This document shows positions 16,873 to 24,713 of a stretch of 64,000 bases of DNA, piece by piece (the first letter of the stretch is position 1; each line of letters begins with the position of its first letter). A model generated the notes under the pieces. That model worked only from the letters and a program-made list of their open reading frames with translations, was not told where the DNA came from and searched no databases. A program made the translations under genes and the position numbers. The stretch lies in the NCBI GenBank assembly GCA_015075185.1, contig JABTUW010000001.1, forward strand, positions 1,860,001 through 1,924,000, given 5' to 3'. The stretch comes from Anaerolineales bacterium. Its GTDB lineage: Bacteria; Chloroflexota; Anaerolineae; 4572-78; J111.

Positions 16873-16925
16873 AACCCCCTCCCCCAACCCCTCCCCCGAA
16901 TCGCGGGAGGGGTTGGGGTGGGGGT
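16873..16925. repeat. C-rich/G-rich hairpin repeat
   Basis: CCCCCAACCCCTCCC pairs with GGGAGGGGTTGGGG around CGAATCGC. It ends 5 bases before the ribosome site (GAGGAGG) of the M50 gene and could fold in its leader. The rest of the gap 16707-16943 shows nothing clear. Confidence 0.75.
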
Positions 16926-16943
16926 ATTTACGAGGAGGAACTT

Positions 16944-18089
16944 ATGGGTAGTTCGATCCCTTTATTCAGCGTACGTGGGATTATGATCCGCATGCACATC
17001 ACCTTTCCGCTTATTTTGATTTGGGGGGCTTTACAATTTGGTTTGTTTACCGGGAACGGTTGGGGAGGGGCCATCTTTGGCCTGATCGTCACCTTTTTGC
17101 TCTTTGCCATCGTGGTGCTGCACGAGTTGGGGCACAGCATGGCCGCGCTGCACTATGGGGTTCCGGTCAAGCAAATTGTGCTGCTGCCGATTGGCGGCGT
17201 GGCCGAGTTGGGGCGCATGCCGGAGAAACCGATCCAGGAATTTGTGATTGCCATCGCCGGGCCGCTGGTGAACTTTGCTCTGGCCGTCGTCCTGGCGCTT
17301 CTTGCCCTGGTCTTTGGCCAGGGTGTGGCGCTGTGGCCTTCCGCTGACCTGTTCAGCAACCTGGGCCAGCTTAGTTTTACCGGCATTTTTAACTATGTCT
17401 TCGCTTCTAATCTCTTTCTGGGTATCTTCAATCTGCTGCCGGCTTTTCCCATGGATGGGGGCCGGGTGCTGCGGGCATTGCTAGCGACCCAGCTTAGTTA
17501 TGAGCAGGCCACTTCGATTGCGGCCAGTGTGGGCCAGGGGTTTGCCTGGCTGCTGGGGCTGTGGGGTTTTCTCCAGGGTGGCCTGTTCCTGATTTTGATT
17601 GCCATTTTTATTTTCTCCGGGGCGGCAGCCGAACGCCAACTGGTGCAAGTTCGCAGTGTGCTGGGCGACCTGACCGTGGAGCAGGCTTATTCGCGCCGGG
17701 CGCAAACGCTTGGCCCGCATGCTTCGCTGCGCGAGGCGGTCAGATTGACTTTCGACTCTTTCCAGGCCGATTTTCCCATCTGTGACGGCGAGCGGCTGGT
17801 GGGCCTTTTGACTTACACCCGGCTGCTGGAGGCGTTGGAACAGCACGGTCCCGACGCCCCGGTGGGTGAGGCCATGCTGACCGATGTGGCTCCCGTCACG
17901 CCGGGTGATAACCTGTTTGCCGTGCAGCAGCGTCTGTCCCAAAGTAACCTGGACGCGCTGCCTGTCGTGAAAGATGAGCGTTTCTTGGGCCTGATCACCA
18001 ATCGCGACATCAGTGAAGTTTACCGGATCGCCTCCACCCAACCCGGTCTGATCGCCACCCTGCGCACCGAAAAGGTGAGAGGGTTGTAA
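16944..18089 (+). CDS. M50 site-2 protease with two CBS domains
   Basis: 381 residues. Membrane metalloprotease of the S2P/SpoIVFB type, cleaving substrates within the membrane. The zinc motif HELGH is at about residues 59-63; the third ligand motif NLLPAFPMDGGRVLRALL is at about 161-178. About six helices are followed by a pair of CBS modules (EAVRLTFDSFQADFPICDG, then LPVVKDERFLGLITNRDIS), which in this family sense adenine nucleotides. Strong AGGAGG before the ATG. Its first ~87 codons are duplicated at 2000-2259. The substrate is unknown. Confidence 0.9.
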   Translation: MGSSIPLFSVRGIMIRMHITFPLILIWGALQFGLFTGNGWGGAIFGLIVTFLLFAIVVLHELGHSMAALHYGVPVKQIVLLPIGGVAELGRMPEKPIQEFVIAIAGPLVNFALAVVLALLALVFGQGVALWPSADLFSNLGQLSFTGIFNYVFASNLFLGIFNLLPAFPMDGGRVLRALLATQLSYEQATSIAASVGQGFAWLLGLWGFLQGGLFLILIAIFIFSGAAAERQLVQVRSVLGDLTVEQAYSRRAQTLGPHASLREAVRLTFDSFQADFPICDGERLVGLLTYTRLLEALEQHGPDAPVGEAMLTDVAPVTPGDNLFAVQQRLSQSNLDALPVVKDERFLGLITNRDISEVYRIASTQPGLIATLRTEKVRGL

Positions 18090-18109
18090 TAACTTCTGTT
18101 TATTAGCTG

Positions 18110-18212
18110 CACCCTTCGATATGCTCTTCGCTTTGCTCAGAGCTACTCAGGGTGCAGCTAATCGCATCCTGAGTAGGCCGAGCGAAGCGAGTGCCATATC
18201 GAAGGGTGCGCA
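18110..18212. repeat. REPIN-like inverted pair of CTACTCAGG/ATCGAAGG repeat
   Basis: One copy (CACCCTTCGATATGC to CTACTCAGGGTGC) faces a second (GCATCCTGAGTAG to ATATCGAAGGGTGC). It sits between convergent genes. The same family occurs at 19586, 26030 and 33788. Confidence 0.8.
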
Positions 18213-18216
18213 CCGT

Positions 18217-19560
18217 TCACTCCTGCGCCCGCAACTGGGGCACGCGCAGCCACAACCAGGCGGCAAAAACCAAGGTGATCAGCGCGCTGAGGGCTACCGT
18301 GTTGGGTTCGCCGATCCACTCGGCGGCCCAGCCGGCCAGCAGGGCGCCCAGCGGCATCAGCCCAAAAAAGCCCAGGGTATAAATGCTGACCACTCGCCCG
18401 CGCAATTCATCGGGGGCCAGGGTTTGGATGAGGTTGTTGGCCAGATTGAAGAGCACCATAAAACCCCAGCCGGCCCCGACCAGCGCCAGCAGAGACAGGG
18501 GCAGCCAGCGGACTTGGGTAAAGAACAGCACCAGCAGCGGAAAAACAAAGGAGCCAATCGTTAGCAGCTTGCCTCTGCCCTTAAAATTGCCCAGGGCGGC
18601 AATCATCAGCGCGCCCGCCAACGCTCCAACGCCGCGCGCTCCCAGCAGCCAGCCGTTGGTCGTCGCATCACCGCCCAAAACGGCCGTAGCCCAGGCCGGC
18701 ATGAGGGTCATAAAGGCCAGACCAAACAAACTTACCACTGCCGCAACACTGACGATCGTCCGAATGGTGACATGAGAGGCAACGTAGTGCAATCCCTCTT
18801 TCAAGTCATCCAAAGCCGCCGTGGTCCGCCGGGGGGTCAGCGAGGGTTTCAACTGCATCATCAGCAGCGCGGTAATGACGGCGATAAAACTGATCCCATT
18901 GACGGTGAAGCACCAGGCCGGCCCCAGGAAAGCGTAAGCCAGACCCGCCACCGCCGGCCCGACCACCGTCGCCAGGTTGAACATGCTGGAGTTAAGGGCG
19001 ATGGCGTTGGTCAAATCCTCCCGCCCGACCATTTCCACTACAAATGCCTGCCGCGCCGGGGCGTCAAAGGCATTAGCCACCCCCAGTCCCAAGGCCAGCA
19101 GTACCAGATGCCAGGGTTGGACCCAACCCAAAAAAGTCAGCCCGGCTTGAATAAAAGCCAGGATCATCATGCTGATTTGGGTCAGGAGCAGCAGCCTCCG
19201 GCGCGGCAGCCGGTCGGCGATAACGCCGCCGTACAGCATAAACAGCCATGAAGGGACTCCCGCCGCAAAACCGACATAGCCCAAATAGGCCGGCGAGTGA
19301 GTCAACTGGAAAACCAGGTAGCCCTGCGCCGTCGTCTGCATCCACGTGCCGACCAGGGAGACGAGCTGGCCGATGAACCACAAGCGATAGTTGCGGTGTT
19401 TCAGCGCGGCGAAGGTCTGTTTGAAATTGAGACTGAACAGCGGCCGCCCACCCAACTGCTCGCCCAAAAAACGCAGCACCCGGCCATAAGGGGAAGTAAC
19501 GGCCTGGGCGGGGGTATCATTTCCTGGCCGGATTGAAGATGATTCTATTTCACGGCTCAT
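18217..19560 (-). CDS. MFS transporter (EntS/MFS_3-like exporter)
   Basis: 447 residues with about 12 hydrophobic helices. The signature loop after helix 2 reads GGVIADRLPRRRLLLL, and NAFDAPARQAFVVEMVG is the conserved MFS_3 segment. The family exports siderophores, drugs or metabolites from the inner membrane. A MarR-type gene lies upstream on the same strand, so the pair is probably a repressor-controlled efflux unit. Each end of the gene is flanked by a copy of the CTACTCAGG/ATCGAAGG repeat. The substrate cannot be told. Confidence 0.85.
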   Translation of the reverse strand: MSREIESSSIRPGNDTPAQAVTSPYGRVLRFLGEQLGGRPLFSLNFKQTFAALKHRNYRLWFIGQLVSLVGTWMQTTAQGYLVFQLTHSPAYLGYVGFAAGVPSWLFMLYGGVIADRLPRRRLLLLTQISMMILAFIQAGLTFLGWVQPWHLVLLALGLGVANAFDAPARQAFVVEMVGREDLTNAIALNSSMFNLATVVGPAVAGLAYAFLGPAWCFTVNGISFIAVITALLMMQLKPSLTPRRTTAALDDLKEGLHYVASHVTIRTIVSVAAVVSLFGLAFMTLMPAWATAVLGGDATTNGWLLGARGVGALAGALMIAALGNFKGRGKLLTIGSFVFPLLVLFFTQVRWLPLSLLALVGAGWGFMVLFNLANNLIQTLAPDELRGRVVSIYTLGFFGLMPLGALLAGWAAEWIGEPNTVALSALITLVFAAWLWLRVPQLRAQE

Positions 19561-19585
19561 TTCTGACTCCAGCAGAAGTTACGCG

Positions 19586-19690
19586 GTGAGCATCCTGAGT
19601 AGCCCTGCGACCGAAGGGAGTGGGCGTATCGAAGGGTACGAACTGCTCAAAACGCCGCTTCGATACGGCTAACGCCTACTCAGCATGCGT
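19586..19690. repeat. REPIN-like inverted pair of CTACTCAGG/ATCGAAGG repeat
   Basis: Copies face the opposite way from those at 18110 (CATCCTGAGTAG first, CGATACGG to CTACTCAGCATGCG last). It supplies the end of the MarR reading frame. Confidence 0.75.
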
Positions 19691-20194
19691 TTTGAGCACC
19701 CCACCGCGTAAGTCCTGTCCAGTATTGCTCCGTCTGCCTGGTTGGCTCTCAGCCTCCTGGCTCGGCGTGAAAAGTGGGTGCAAAATTCGCATGGCCTGGG
19801 TCACTACGGCTCGTTCTTCAGCCGGGAGTTCGGCCAGCCGGCGGGCCAGAAAAGCCTGGGTGGCTGCTCGCGTGGCCTGGAAGGTAGCCTGGCCTGCCGG
19901 AGTGAGGGCCAGCGTCACCCGGCGGCGGTCGCTGGCTGCGAGTTCCCGCGTGACCAGTTGGCGGGCGACCAGGCCATCCACCAGCTTTGACATCGAGGGC
20001 AGGGTCAGCCCGATAAACTCGGCCGCGTCAGAGAGGGACGCCCCCTGGTAGTAACTCAAATAAGCCAGCGTCCGAAACTGCGGCACTGACAGGTCAAGAC
20101 CACGCTGGCGGCGCATCTCAGCCCGGATGGCTCGCATGATCAGCGGCGTCATCTCTAAAACTTCATGAGCGCACTCATCAACCGAGACAGACAA
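19676..20194 (-). CDS. MarR-family transcriptional regulator
   Basis: 172 residues. Winged-helix core: VPQFRTLAYLSYYQGASLSDAAE, then the recognition helix LTLPSMSKLVDGLVARQLV and the wing SDRRRVTLALTPAGQA. It likely represses itself and the downstream MFS gene by binding the AT-rich promoter region. The start is a TTG at 20194 with GGAAAG upstream; the promoter at 20229-20257 supports it. The last residues (VLKTHAE) come from a dispersed repeat, so the native protein may have been shorter or its end replaced. Confidence 0.85.
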   Translation of the reverse strand: MSVSVDECAHEVLEMTPLIMRAIRAEMRRQRGLDLSVPQFRTLAYLSYYQGASLSDAAEFIGLTLPSMSKLVDGLVARQLVTRELAASDRRRVTLALTPAGQATFQATRAATQAFLARRLAELPAEERAVVTQAMRILHPLFTPSQEAESQPGRRSNTGQDLRGGVLKTHAE

Positions 20195-20228
20195 ATTTAC
20201 TTTCCTTTTCTAATAATTAATAAAGCTA

Positions 20229-20257
20229 ACTATATCATAGCCAAACCACCGTGTCAA
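20229..20257 (-). promoter_or_regulatory. Promoter for marR and the MFS gene
   Basis: Minus strand TTGACA (20252-20257), 17 bp, TATAGT (20229-20234). AT-rich TAATAATTAATAAAGCTAAC next to the -10 is a plausible MarR operator. Confidence 0.75.
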
Positions 20258-20271
20258 TGGGTCGAAATGAA

Positions 20272-20299
20272 TTGACACCCCCCCGGTGCGTGTTATAAT
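20272..20299 (+). promoter_or_regulatory. Promoter for the CoA-transferase operon
   Basis: TTGACA (20272-20277), 16 bp, TATAAT (20294-20299), 33 bases before the start codon. Divergent from and only 15 bp away from the marR promoter. Confidence 0.8.
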
Positions 20300-20331
20300 T
20301 TCTGGCAATCCCCTAACCTCAATGGTAACGA

Positions 20332-21210
20332 ATGAAAAGTAAGCTGACCTCTTTAGCCGAAGCTATTGCCACCGTTCCCGATGGCGCAGTTGTTGCCTTG
20401 GGCGGCAACACCCTCCACCGCAGCCCATCGGCGGCGGTCCACGAGTTGATCCGGCAGGGTAAAACGGGGCTGAATCTGGTTAAAACCGCCGGGGCGTATG
20501 ACGTGGATATTCTGTGCGGCGCGGGCGTGGCCTCAGCCGTGACCGCCGGGTTTGTCGGCTTTGAGAATGTCTTTGGCATGGCCGGCCTCTACCGCCGGGC
20601 CGTGGAAGAGGGCCGGGTGCAGGCCCGCGAGCATGCCTGCTACAGCGTTATCGCCGGGCTGCGCGCGGCTGCCCAGGGCGTGCCTTTTATGCCCGTTGCC
20701 GGCCTGACCGACTCGGACGTGCCGGCGGCGCAGGGCTTTCGCACTGTGACCGACCCCTACACCGGCCAGCCGGTCATTGCCGTTGCGCCCATCATCCCCG
20801 ATGTCGCCATTATTCACGTCCACGAAGCCGACCCGGAGGGTAATGCCCGCATTCGGGGCACGCTCTTTGAGGATGGCTTGATGGTCACCGCCGCCCGCCG
20901 GGTGATTTTGACCGCCGAGTGCGTCGTCGAGGGACGGACCTTTACCGGGCAGCCGGAGTTGACGACCATCGCCGGTTTTATGGTGGACATGGTCGTGGAA
21001 GCGCCTCATGGAGCCTGGCCGTGCAGTTGCGCCGGGCTGTATGATTACGATGCCGAATATCTGGCGGAGTACATAAAGCTCAGCCAAAACCCGTCAGCGT
21101 GGCAAGAATTTTTGCAGGGGAGAATTGGAGGACTGGAGGACTGGAATCTTGACCGGACTTCCAACCTTCCAACCCTCCAGCCTTCCCGTCTTCTAACCCC
21201 TTCAAAATGA
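20332..21210 (+). CDS. CoA-transferase family I, alpha-type subunit
   Basis: 292 residues. Typical alpha-subunit sequence: VPDGAVVALGGNTLHRSPSAAV, then AGAYDVDILCGAGVASAV and PIIPDVAIIHVHEADPEGNARI. With the next gene it forms a heteromeric enzyme of the glutaconate/3-oxoacid CoA-transferase superfamily, which also includes IpdAB-type hydrolases. The start is close behind a strong promoter. The last ~30 residues (GGLEDWNLDRTSNLPTLQPS) come from a GGAGGACT/TTCCAACC repeat (21120-21207), so the natural end is probably near residue 262. The stop overlaps the next start (ATGA). Confidence 0.8.
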   Translation: MKSKLTSLAEAIATVPDGAVVALGGNTLHRSPSAAVHELIRQGKTGLNLVKTAGAYDVDILCGAGVASAVTAGFVGFENVFGMAGLYRRAVEEGRVQAREHACYSVIAGLRAAAQGVPFMPVAGLTDSDVPAAQGFRTVTDPYTGQPVIAVAPIIPDVAIIHVHEADPEGNARIRGTLFEDGLMVTAARRVILTAECVVEGRTFTGQPELTTIAGFMVDMVVEAPHGAWPCSCAGLYDYDAEYLAEYIKLSQNPSAWQEFLQGRIGGLEDWNLDRTSNLPTLQPSRLLTPSK

Positions 21211-21947
21211 GGCACGTCTCTACCTTCACCCCCGACATCATGCTGCCCATCGCCCTGGCCCGCCTGCTGCGGGATGGGGAGACGGTCTTTCATGGGGTGG
21301 CTTCGCCGCTGCCGATGATCGCCATTTTGCTGGCCAAGCGGCTGCACGCGCCCAACCTGATTTATCTCAACATCACTGGCTCGACCGACCCCAGCCCGGT
21401 GGCCCTGCCGACCTCTACCGTTGACCCGCGCCTGCTCCAGGGTACGCGCAGCCTAATCACGCTGACCGACCTGTTCGACCTGTCGGCGCGGGGCAAGCTG
21501 GACACGGCCTTTCTCTCGGGCGTGCAGATTGACGCTGAGGGACAGATCAACATGAGCCTCATTCCCGGCCCTGACGGCGACATCCACCGGCCCAAGGTGC
21601 GGCTGCCGGGTGGAGCCGGGTCGGCCTGTATCATGCCGACAGCCAAGCGGACCATTCTCTGGCGGACCAAGCACGACCCGCGCACTTTTGTCGAGCGGGT
21701 CAGCTTCAAAACCAGCGGCGGCCGGGTGGACCGCGTGGTCACGCCCTTGTGCGTTTTCCGCCGGGTCGAAGGCCGCCTGGCCGTGGAGAGCATCCACCCC
21801 TATACTTCGCCCCAGGAAGTCCAGGCCCAAACCGGCTTTGCCCTCGGTCTTGCCACGGATATAGCTACTACACCCCCGCCCACTGCTGAAGAAATAGCCG
21901 CGCTTGAGGCAATTGACCCGGAGAAGGTAAGATTGATTGAATTTTGA
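21207..21947 (+). CDS. CoA-transferase family I, beta-type subunit, lacking the usual active-site Glu
   Basis: 246 residues, overlapping the alpha gene by 4 bp. Family features: MLPIALARLLRDGETVFHG, HAPNLIYLNITGSTDP and VHVHEA-type partner surfaces in the alpha subunit. In true transferases the segment after the NL strand contains the covalent Glu (xESGxxG); here it reads YLNITGSTDP with no Glu. That resembles IpdAB-type enzymes, which hydrolyse C-C bonds of CoA thioesters instead of transferring CoA. The neighbouring acyl-CoA ligase fits a CoA-thioester degradation route; the substrate is unknown. Confidence 0.7.
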   Translation: MRHVSTFTPDIMLPIALARLLRDGETVFHGVASPLPMIAILLAKRLHAPNLIYLNITGSTDPSPVALPTSTVDPRLLQGTRSLITLTDLFDLSARGKLDTAFLSGVQIDAEGQINMSLIPGPDGDIHRPKVRLPGGAGSACIMPTAKRTILWRTKHDPRTFVERVSFKTSGGRVDRVVTPLCVFRRVEGRLAVESIHPYTSPQEVQAQTGFALGLATDIATTPPPTAEEIAALEAIDPEKVRLIEF

Positions 21948-21956
21948 AATGGGGAC

Positions 21957-22007
21957 GTGTTGCGTGTTGCGTAAGGTGTAAAAACGGAACACGCAACACG
22001 CAACACG
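21957..22007. repeat. ACGCAACACG word repeat with inverted arm
   Basis: GTGTTGCGTGTTGCGT then AACACGCAACACGCAACACG: an imperfect hairpin made from one word, in the gap before the acyl-CoA ligase. Confidence 0.75.
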
Positions 22008-22028
22008 TTGAGAACAAGGAGGTTCACG

Positions 22029-23645
22029 ATGCCATTCAAAGAAGTCTATTATACCCCCCTCACCCCCCAGAGTTTTTTGGATCGCAGTGCCTACGTTTTT
22101 CGGGAGAAAACGGCGGTTGTCTACGGCCGGCAGCGGACCACTTACCCGGAATTTGCGGCGCGGGTCAACCGGCTGGCCAATGCCCTGCGCGACTGGGGGG
22201 TGCGTAAAGGGGAGCGGGTCGCTTTTCTCTGCCCCAACATCCCGCCGCTGCTCGAAGCCCACTTTGGCGTGCCTTTGGCGGGCGGGGTCCTGGTGGCGAT
22301 CAACACCCGGCTTTCCTCGGCGGAAATTGAGTATATCCTGAACCATTCCGAGTCCCGGCTGCTCTTTGTGGACACCGAACTGGCTCCGCTCATCGCCCCC
22401 ATCCGCGAGTCGCTGGAAACGGTGCAGACCATTGTCAATATTGTGGATGAGGAAGCCGGCGCGCCCGGCGAGCGGCTGCCCGGCCCGGATTACGAGAGCT
22501 TCCTGGCCGGCGGGTCCGCCGACCCCATCCCTTTCTGGCTGGAAGACGAAAACGAAACGATTTCCATCAATTACACCAGCGGCACGACCGGCCAGCCCAA
22601 GGGAGTCATGTATACCCATCGCGGGGCCTATCTCAACGCGCTGGGCGAAGGGCTGGAACTGGGCATGGACAGCCGCAGCGTCTACCTGTGGACGCTGCCC
22701 ATGTTCCACTGCAACGGCTGGTGTTTTACCTGGGGCGTCGTCGCCGTCGGCGCGACCCACGTTTGTCTGCGCAAGTACGACCCCGGCAAGGCCATCGCCT
22801 TGATCATGGAAGAAGGCGTGACCCACTTCTGCGGCGCGCCGACGGTCATGATCATGCTCATCAACGACCCCGCGGTCAAGGAGTTGAAGCTGCGCCGGCC
22901 GTTGCGGGTTGCCATGGCCGCCGCCCCGCCCTCGCCGACGATTATCCAGCGGGTGGAAGAGTTGGGAGCGGAGATTGTCCACCTCTACGGCCTGACCGAA
23001 ACCTACGGCCCGCACACCATCTGCGAGTGGCAGTCGCCCTGGGATGAGCTGCCGGTTGAGCAGCGCGCCCGGCTCAAGGCCCGCCAGGGCGTCGCCTACA
23101 TTCACGCGGCCGATTTGCGGGTGGTGGACGAGCACATGAACGATGTGCCTTGTGATGGTGCGACCATGGGCGAGGTCGTCATGCGCGGCAACAACGTGAT
23201 GAAGGGCTATTTCAAGCGGCCCGACGCCACCGCCGAGGCCTTTCGTGGCGGCTGGTTCCACAGCGGCGACGTGGGGGTGATGCACCCCGACGGTTACATC
23301 GAGCTGCGCGACCGGGCCAAAGACATCATTATCAGTGGCGGCGAGAATATCTCGACCATCGAGGTCGAGCAGACCCTTTACAAGCATCCGGCGGTGCTGG
23401 AAGCGGCCGTCATCGCCGTTCCCCACGACAAGTGGGGTGAAGTGCCCAAGGCCTTTGTCACCCTCAAAGCCGACACTGCCGCCAGCGAGCAGGAGATCAT
23501 TGATTTTTGCCGCGAGCGCCTGGCCCACTTCAAATGCCCCAAAGCCGTGGAGTTCGGGCCGCTGCCGAAGACTTCGACGGGGAAGATACAGAAGTTCAAG
23601 CTAAGAGAGAAGGAGTGGCTCGGGTACGAGCGGCGGATTAATTGA
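22029..23645 (+). CDS. Acyl-CoA ligase (AMP-binding)
   Basis: 538 residues. ANL-superfamily motifs: INYTSGTTGQPKGVMYTHRG (about 180-199), MVFHCNGW-like LPMFHCNGWCF, LYGLTETYG (about 318), GWFHSGDVGVMHPDGYIELRDRAKD (about 407-431) and the catalytic Lys in PKTSTGKIQK near the end. It activates a carboxylic acid with ATP and CoA; the sequence resembles medium-chain or methylthiopropionate-type ligases. I chose ATG 22029 (AAGGAGG upstream). The 3' end has a degenerate second copy at 24187-24275, beyond a GIY-YIG/repeat insert. Confidence 0.88.
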   Translation: MPFKEVYYTPLTPQSFLDRSAYVFREKTAVVYGRQRTTYPEFAARVNRLANALRDWGVRKGERVAFLCPNIPPLLEAHFGVPLAGGVLVAINTRLSSAEIEYILNHSESRLLFVDTELAPLIAPIRESLETVQTIVNIVDEEAGAPGERLPGPDYESFLAGGSADPIPFWLEDENETISINYTSGTTGQPKGVMYTHRGAYLNALGEGLELGMDSRSVYLWTLPMFHCNGWCFTWGVVAVGATHVCLRKYDPGKAIALIMEEGVTHFCGAPTVMIMLINDPAVKELKLRRPLRVAMAAAPPSPTIIQRVEELGAEIVHLYGLTETYGPHTICEWQSPWDELPVEQRARLKARQGVAYIHAADLRVVDEHMNDVPCDGATMGEVVMRGNNVMKGYFKRPDATAEAFRGGWFHSGDVGVMHPDGYIELRDRAKDIIISGGENISTIEVEQTLYKHPAVLEAAVIAVPHDKWGEVPKAFVTLKADTAASEQEIIDFCRERLAHFKCPKAVEFGPLPKTSTGKIQKFKLREKEWLGYERRIN

Positions 23646-23670
23646 GGGGCACAGAAGAAAAGCAACCTGA

Positions 23671-23771
23671 CATGTCATTTCGACCCGCGTAGCGGGGAGA
23701 AATCCTCGTCGCCGGGGGTATTCAAACCTTGTCCCTGGCAGATTTCTCGGCCTCCGGCCTCGAAATGACAG
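23671..23771. repeat. TGTCATTTCGA/GAGAAATC repeat, left copy beside GIY-YIG gene
   Basis: TGTCATTTCGACCCGCG to GGGAGAAATCCTC, then the inverted form AGATTTCTCGGCC to CGAAATGACAG about 50 bp on. The gap between ligase and GIY-YIG gene is almost entirely this element. Confidence 0.85.
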
Positions 23772-23792
23772 AAGTAGAAAGCTTGTAATCGC

Positions 23793-24083
23793 ATGAGCCA
23801 GTCCTACTATGTTTATTTGTTAACCAATTGGAACGATCAAGTGATATATGTGGGCGTAACCAACAATCTGGAACGTCGCCTTTATGAACACAAACATAAA
23901 TTGGTTCAAGGCTTTACGGCAAAGTACAATGTCAACAAATTGGTTTATTTTGAAGAGACGCCTGACGTAAATGCCGCCCTTTACCGTGAGAAAGAAATTA
24001 AAAAGTGGCGTCGAGAAAAGAAGAATAACCTGGTGACGAGTATGAATCCTGAGTGGCAAGATTTGAGTGAGGGGTGGAAGTAA
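23793..24083 (+). CDS. GIY-YIG nuclease domain protein (YhbQ/UPF0213-like)
   Basis: 96 residues, the full length of this small family. The N-terminal YYVYLLTN and VIYVGVTNNLERRLYEHK are the GIY-YIG motifs (here YVY-YVG), with the conserved Arg and His after them; Glu lies in REKEIKKWRREKK. Members are DNA nucleases of uncertain role. The gene is tightly enclosed by two copies of the TGTCATTTCGA repeat, and those copies by two versions of the ligase gene's 3' end. This suggests that it travelled with, or mobilises, the repeats. No good ribosome site is visible. Confidence 0.85.
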   Translation: MSQSYYVYLLTNWNDQVIYVGVTNNLERRLYEHKHKLVQGFTAKYNVNKLVYFEETPDVNAALYREKEIKKWRREKKNNLVTSMNPEWQDLSEGWK

Positions 24084-24165
24084 GATTTCTCGCTCCCTCT
24101 TGCGGGTCGCTCGAAATGACAGTCAGGCGTAATGTCATTTCGACCGTAGGGAGAAATCTTCTTCA
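24083..24165. repeat. TGTCATTTCGA/GAGAAATC repeat, right copy
   Basis: AGATTTCTCGC to CGAAATGACAG, then TGTCATTTCGACCG to GGGAGAAATCTTC. It starts at the last base of the GIY-YIG stop codon. The halves are in the reverse order to the left copy. Confidence 0.85.
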
Positions 24166-24186
24166 TCAGGGCTACTCAATCTCATC

Positions 24187-24275
24187 CCTGCCCAAGACTT
24201 CGACCGGTACAGCTCCAGAAGTTCTAGCTAAGGGAGAAGGAGTGGCACAAGTACGAGCGCAAGATAAATTGAGCC
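24187..24275 (+). pseudogene. Degenerate second copy of the acyl-CoA ligase 3' end
   Basis: About 85 bp (CTGCCCAAGACTTCGACCGG to ATAAATTGAG) align with the ligase end at 23571-23650 with roughly three-quarters identity by eye and one gap. It would encode PKTSTG but loses the Lys and the frame afterwards. Confidence 0.8.
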
Positions 24276-24299
24276 GATAATTATTGAAGCAAGGTAAAA

Positions 24300-24698
24300 A
24301 TGTTACAACCTCAACTCATTCAAAATTTTGAGCAGATGGCCAAGTTCATCTTTGTGCCAACCAATGAGGACGAGTATAACCAATTGGTTGGATTGCTGGA
24401 TGAGATAACTGATATAGTCAGAGATAACGAAGAGCATCCATTGGCGAATTTGATGGACGTCATAGGGGTCCTCATTGAAACCTGTGAAAATCAACATGTT
24501 CCAGAACCAGCCGGTGATCCCGTTGCAGCCTTAAAGTATTTCATGGAAGAGCATGGTTTAAAGCAGAAAGATTTACCCGAATTGGGCAGCCAGGGGATTG
24601 TCTCGGAAATCCTGAGCCGTAAAAGAGAGCTGAATTTAAGACAAATCAAGGCGCTGAGTGAACGATTTAAGGTTCCGGCTGCGGTATTTATGGAGTAA
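24300..24698 (+). CDS. HigA-type antitoxin/HTH regulator (COG5499-like), no toxin partner
   Basis: 132 residues. N-terminal acidic helical part (PTNEDEYNQLVGLLDEITDIV), then an HTH: ALKYFMEEHGLKQKDLPELGSQGIVSEILSRKRELNLRQIK and FKVPAAVFM. This matches the HigA antitoxins that bind DNA and neutralise a HigB mRNA interferase. No HigB-like gene of about 100 residues lies on either side, so it is an orphan antitoxin or a stand-alone regulator. AAGG precedes the ATG closely. Confidence 0.8.
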   Translation: MLQPQLIQNFEQMAKFIFVPTNEDEYNQLVGLLDEITDIVRDNEEHPLANLMDVIGVLIETCENQHVPEPAGDPVAALKYFMEEHGLKQKDLPELGSQGIVSEILSRKRELNLRQIKALSERFKVPAAVFME

Positions 24699-24713
24699 GG
24701 AAGGAACTATCAA

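Noticed and set aside
16873..16925. Possible CRISPR-like or G-quadruplex array in the C/G-rich repeat
   Set aside because: Only one inverted pair, no regular spacers; a plain hairpin explains it.
21453..23528. A 691-codon open frame on the minus strand, antisense to the CoA-transferase and ligase genes
   Set aside because: It mirrors the codon bias of the plus-strand genes, has no recognisable domain and no ribosome site; long antisense frames are common in this base composition.
23646..24290. CRISPR array from repeated TGTCATTTCGA units
   Set aside because: Units are inverted pairs, few, and not separated by equal unique spacers.
24300..24698. Complete HigBA toxin-antitoxin pair
   Set aside because: No toxin frame in the flanking 500 bp on either strand.
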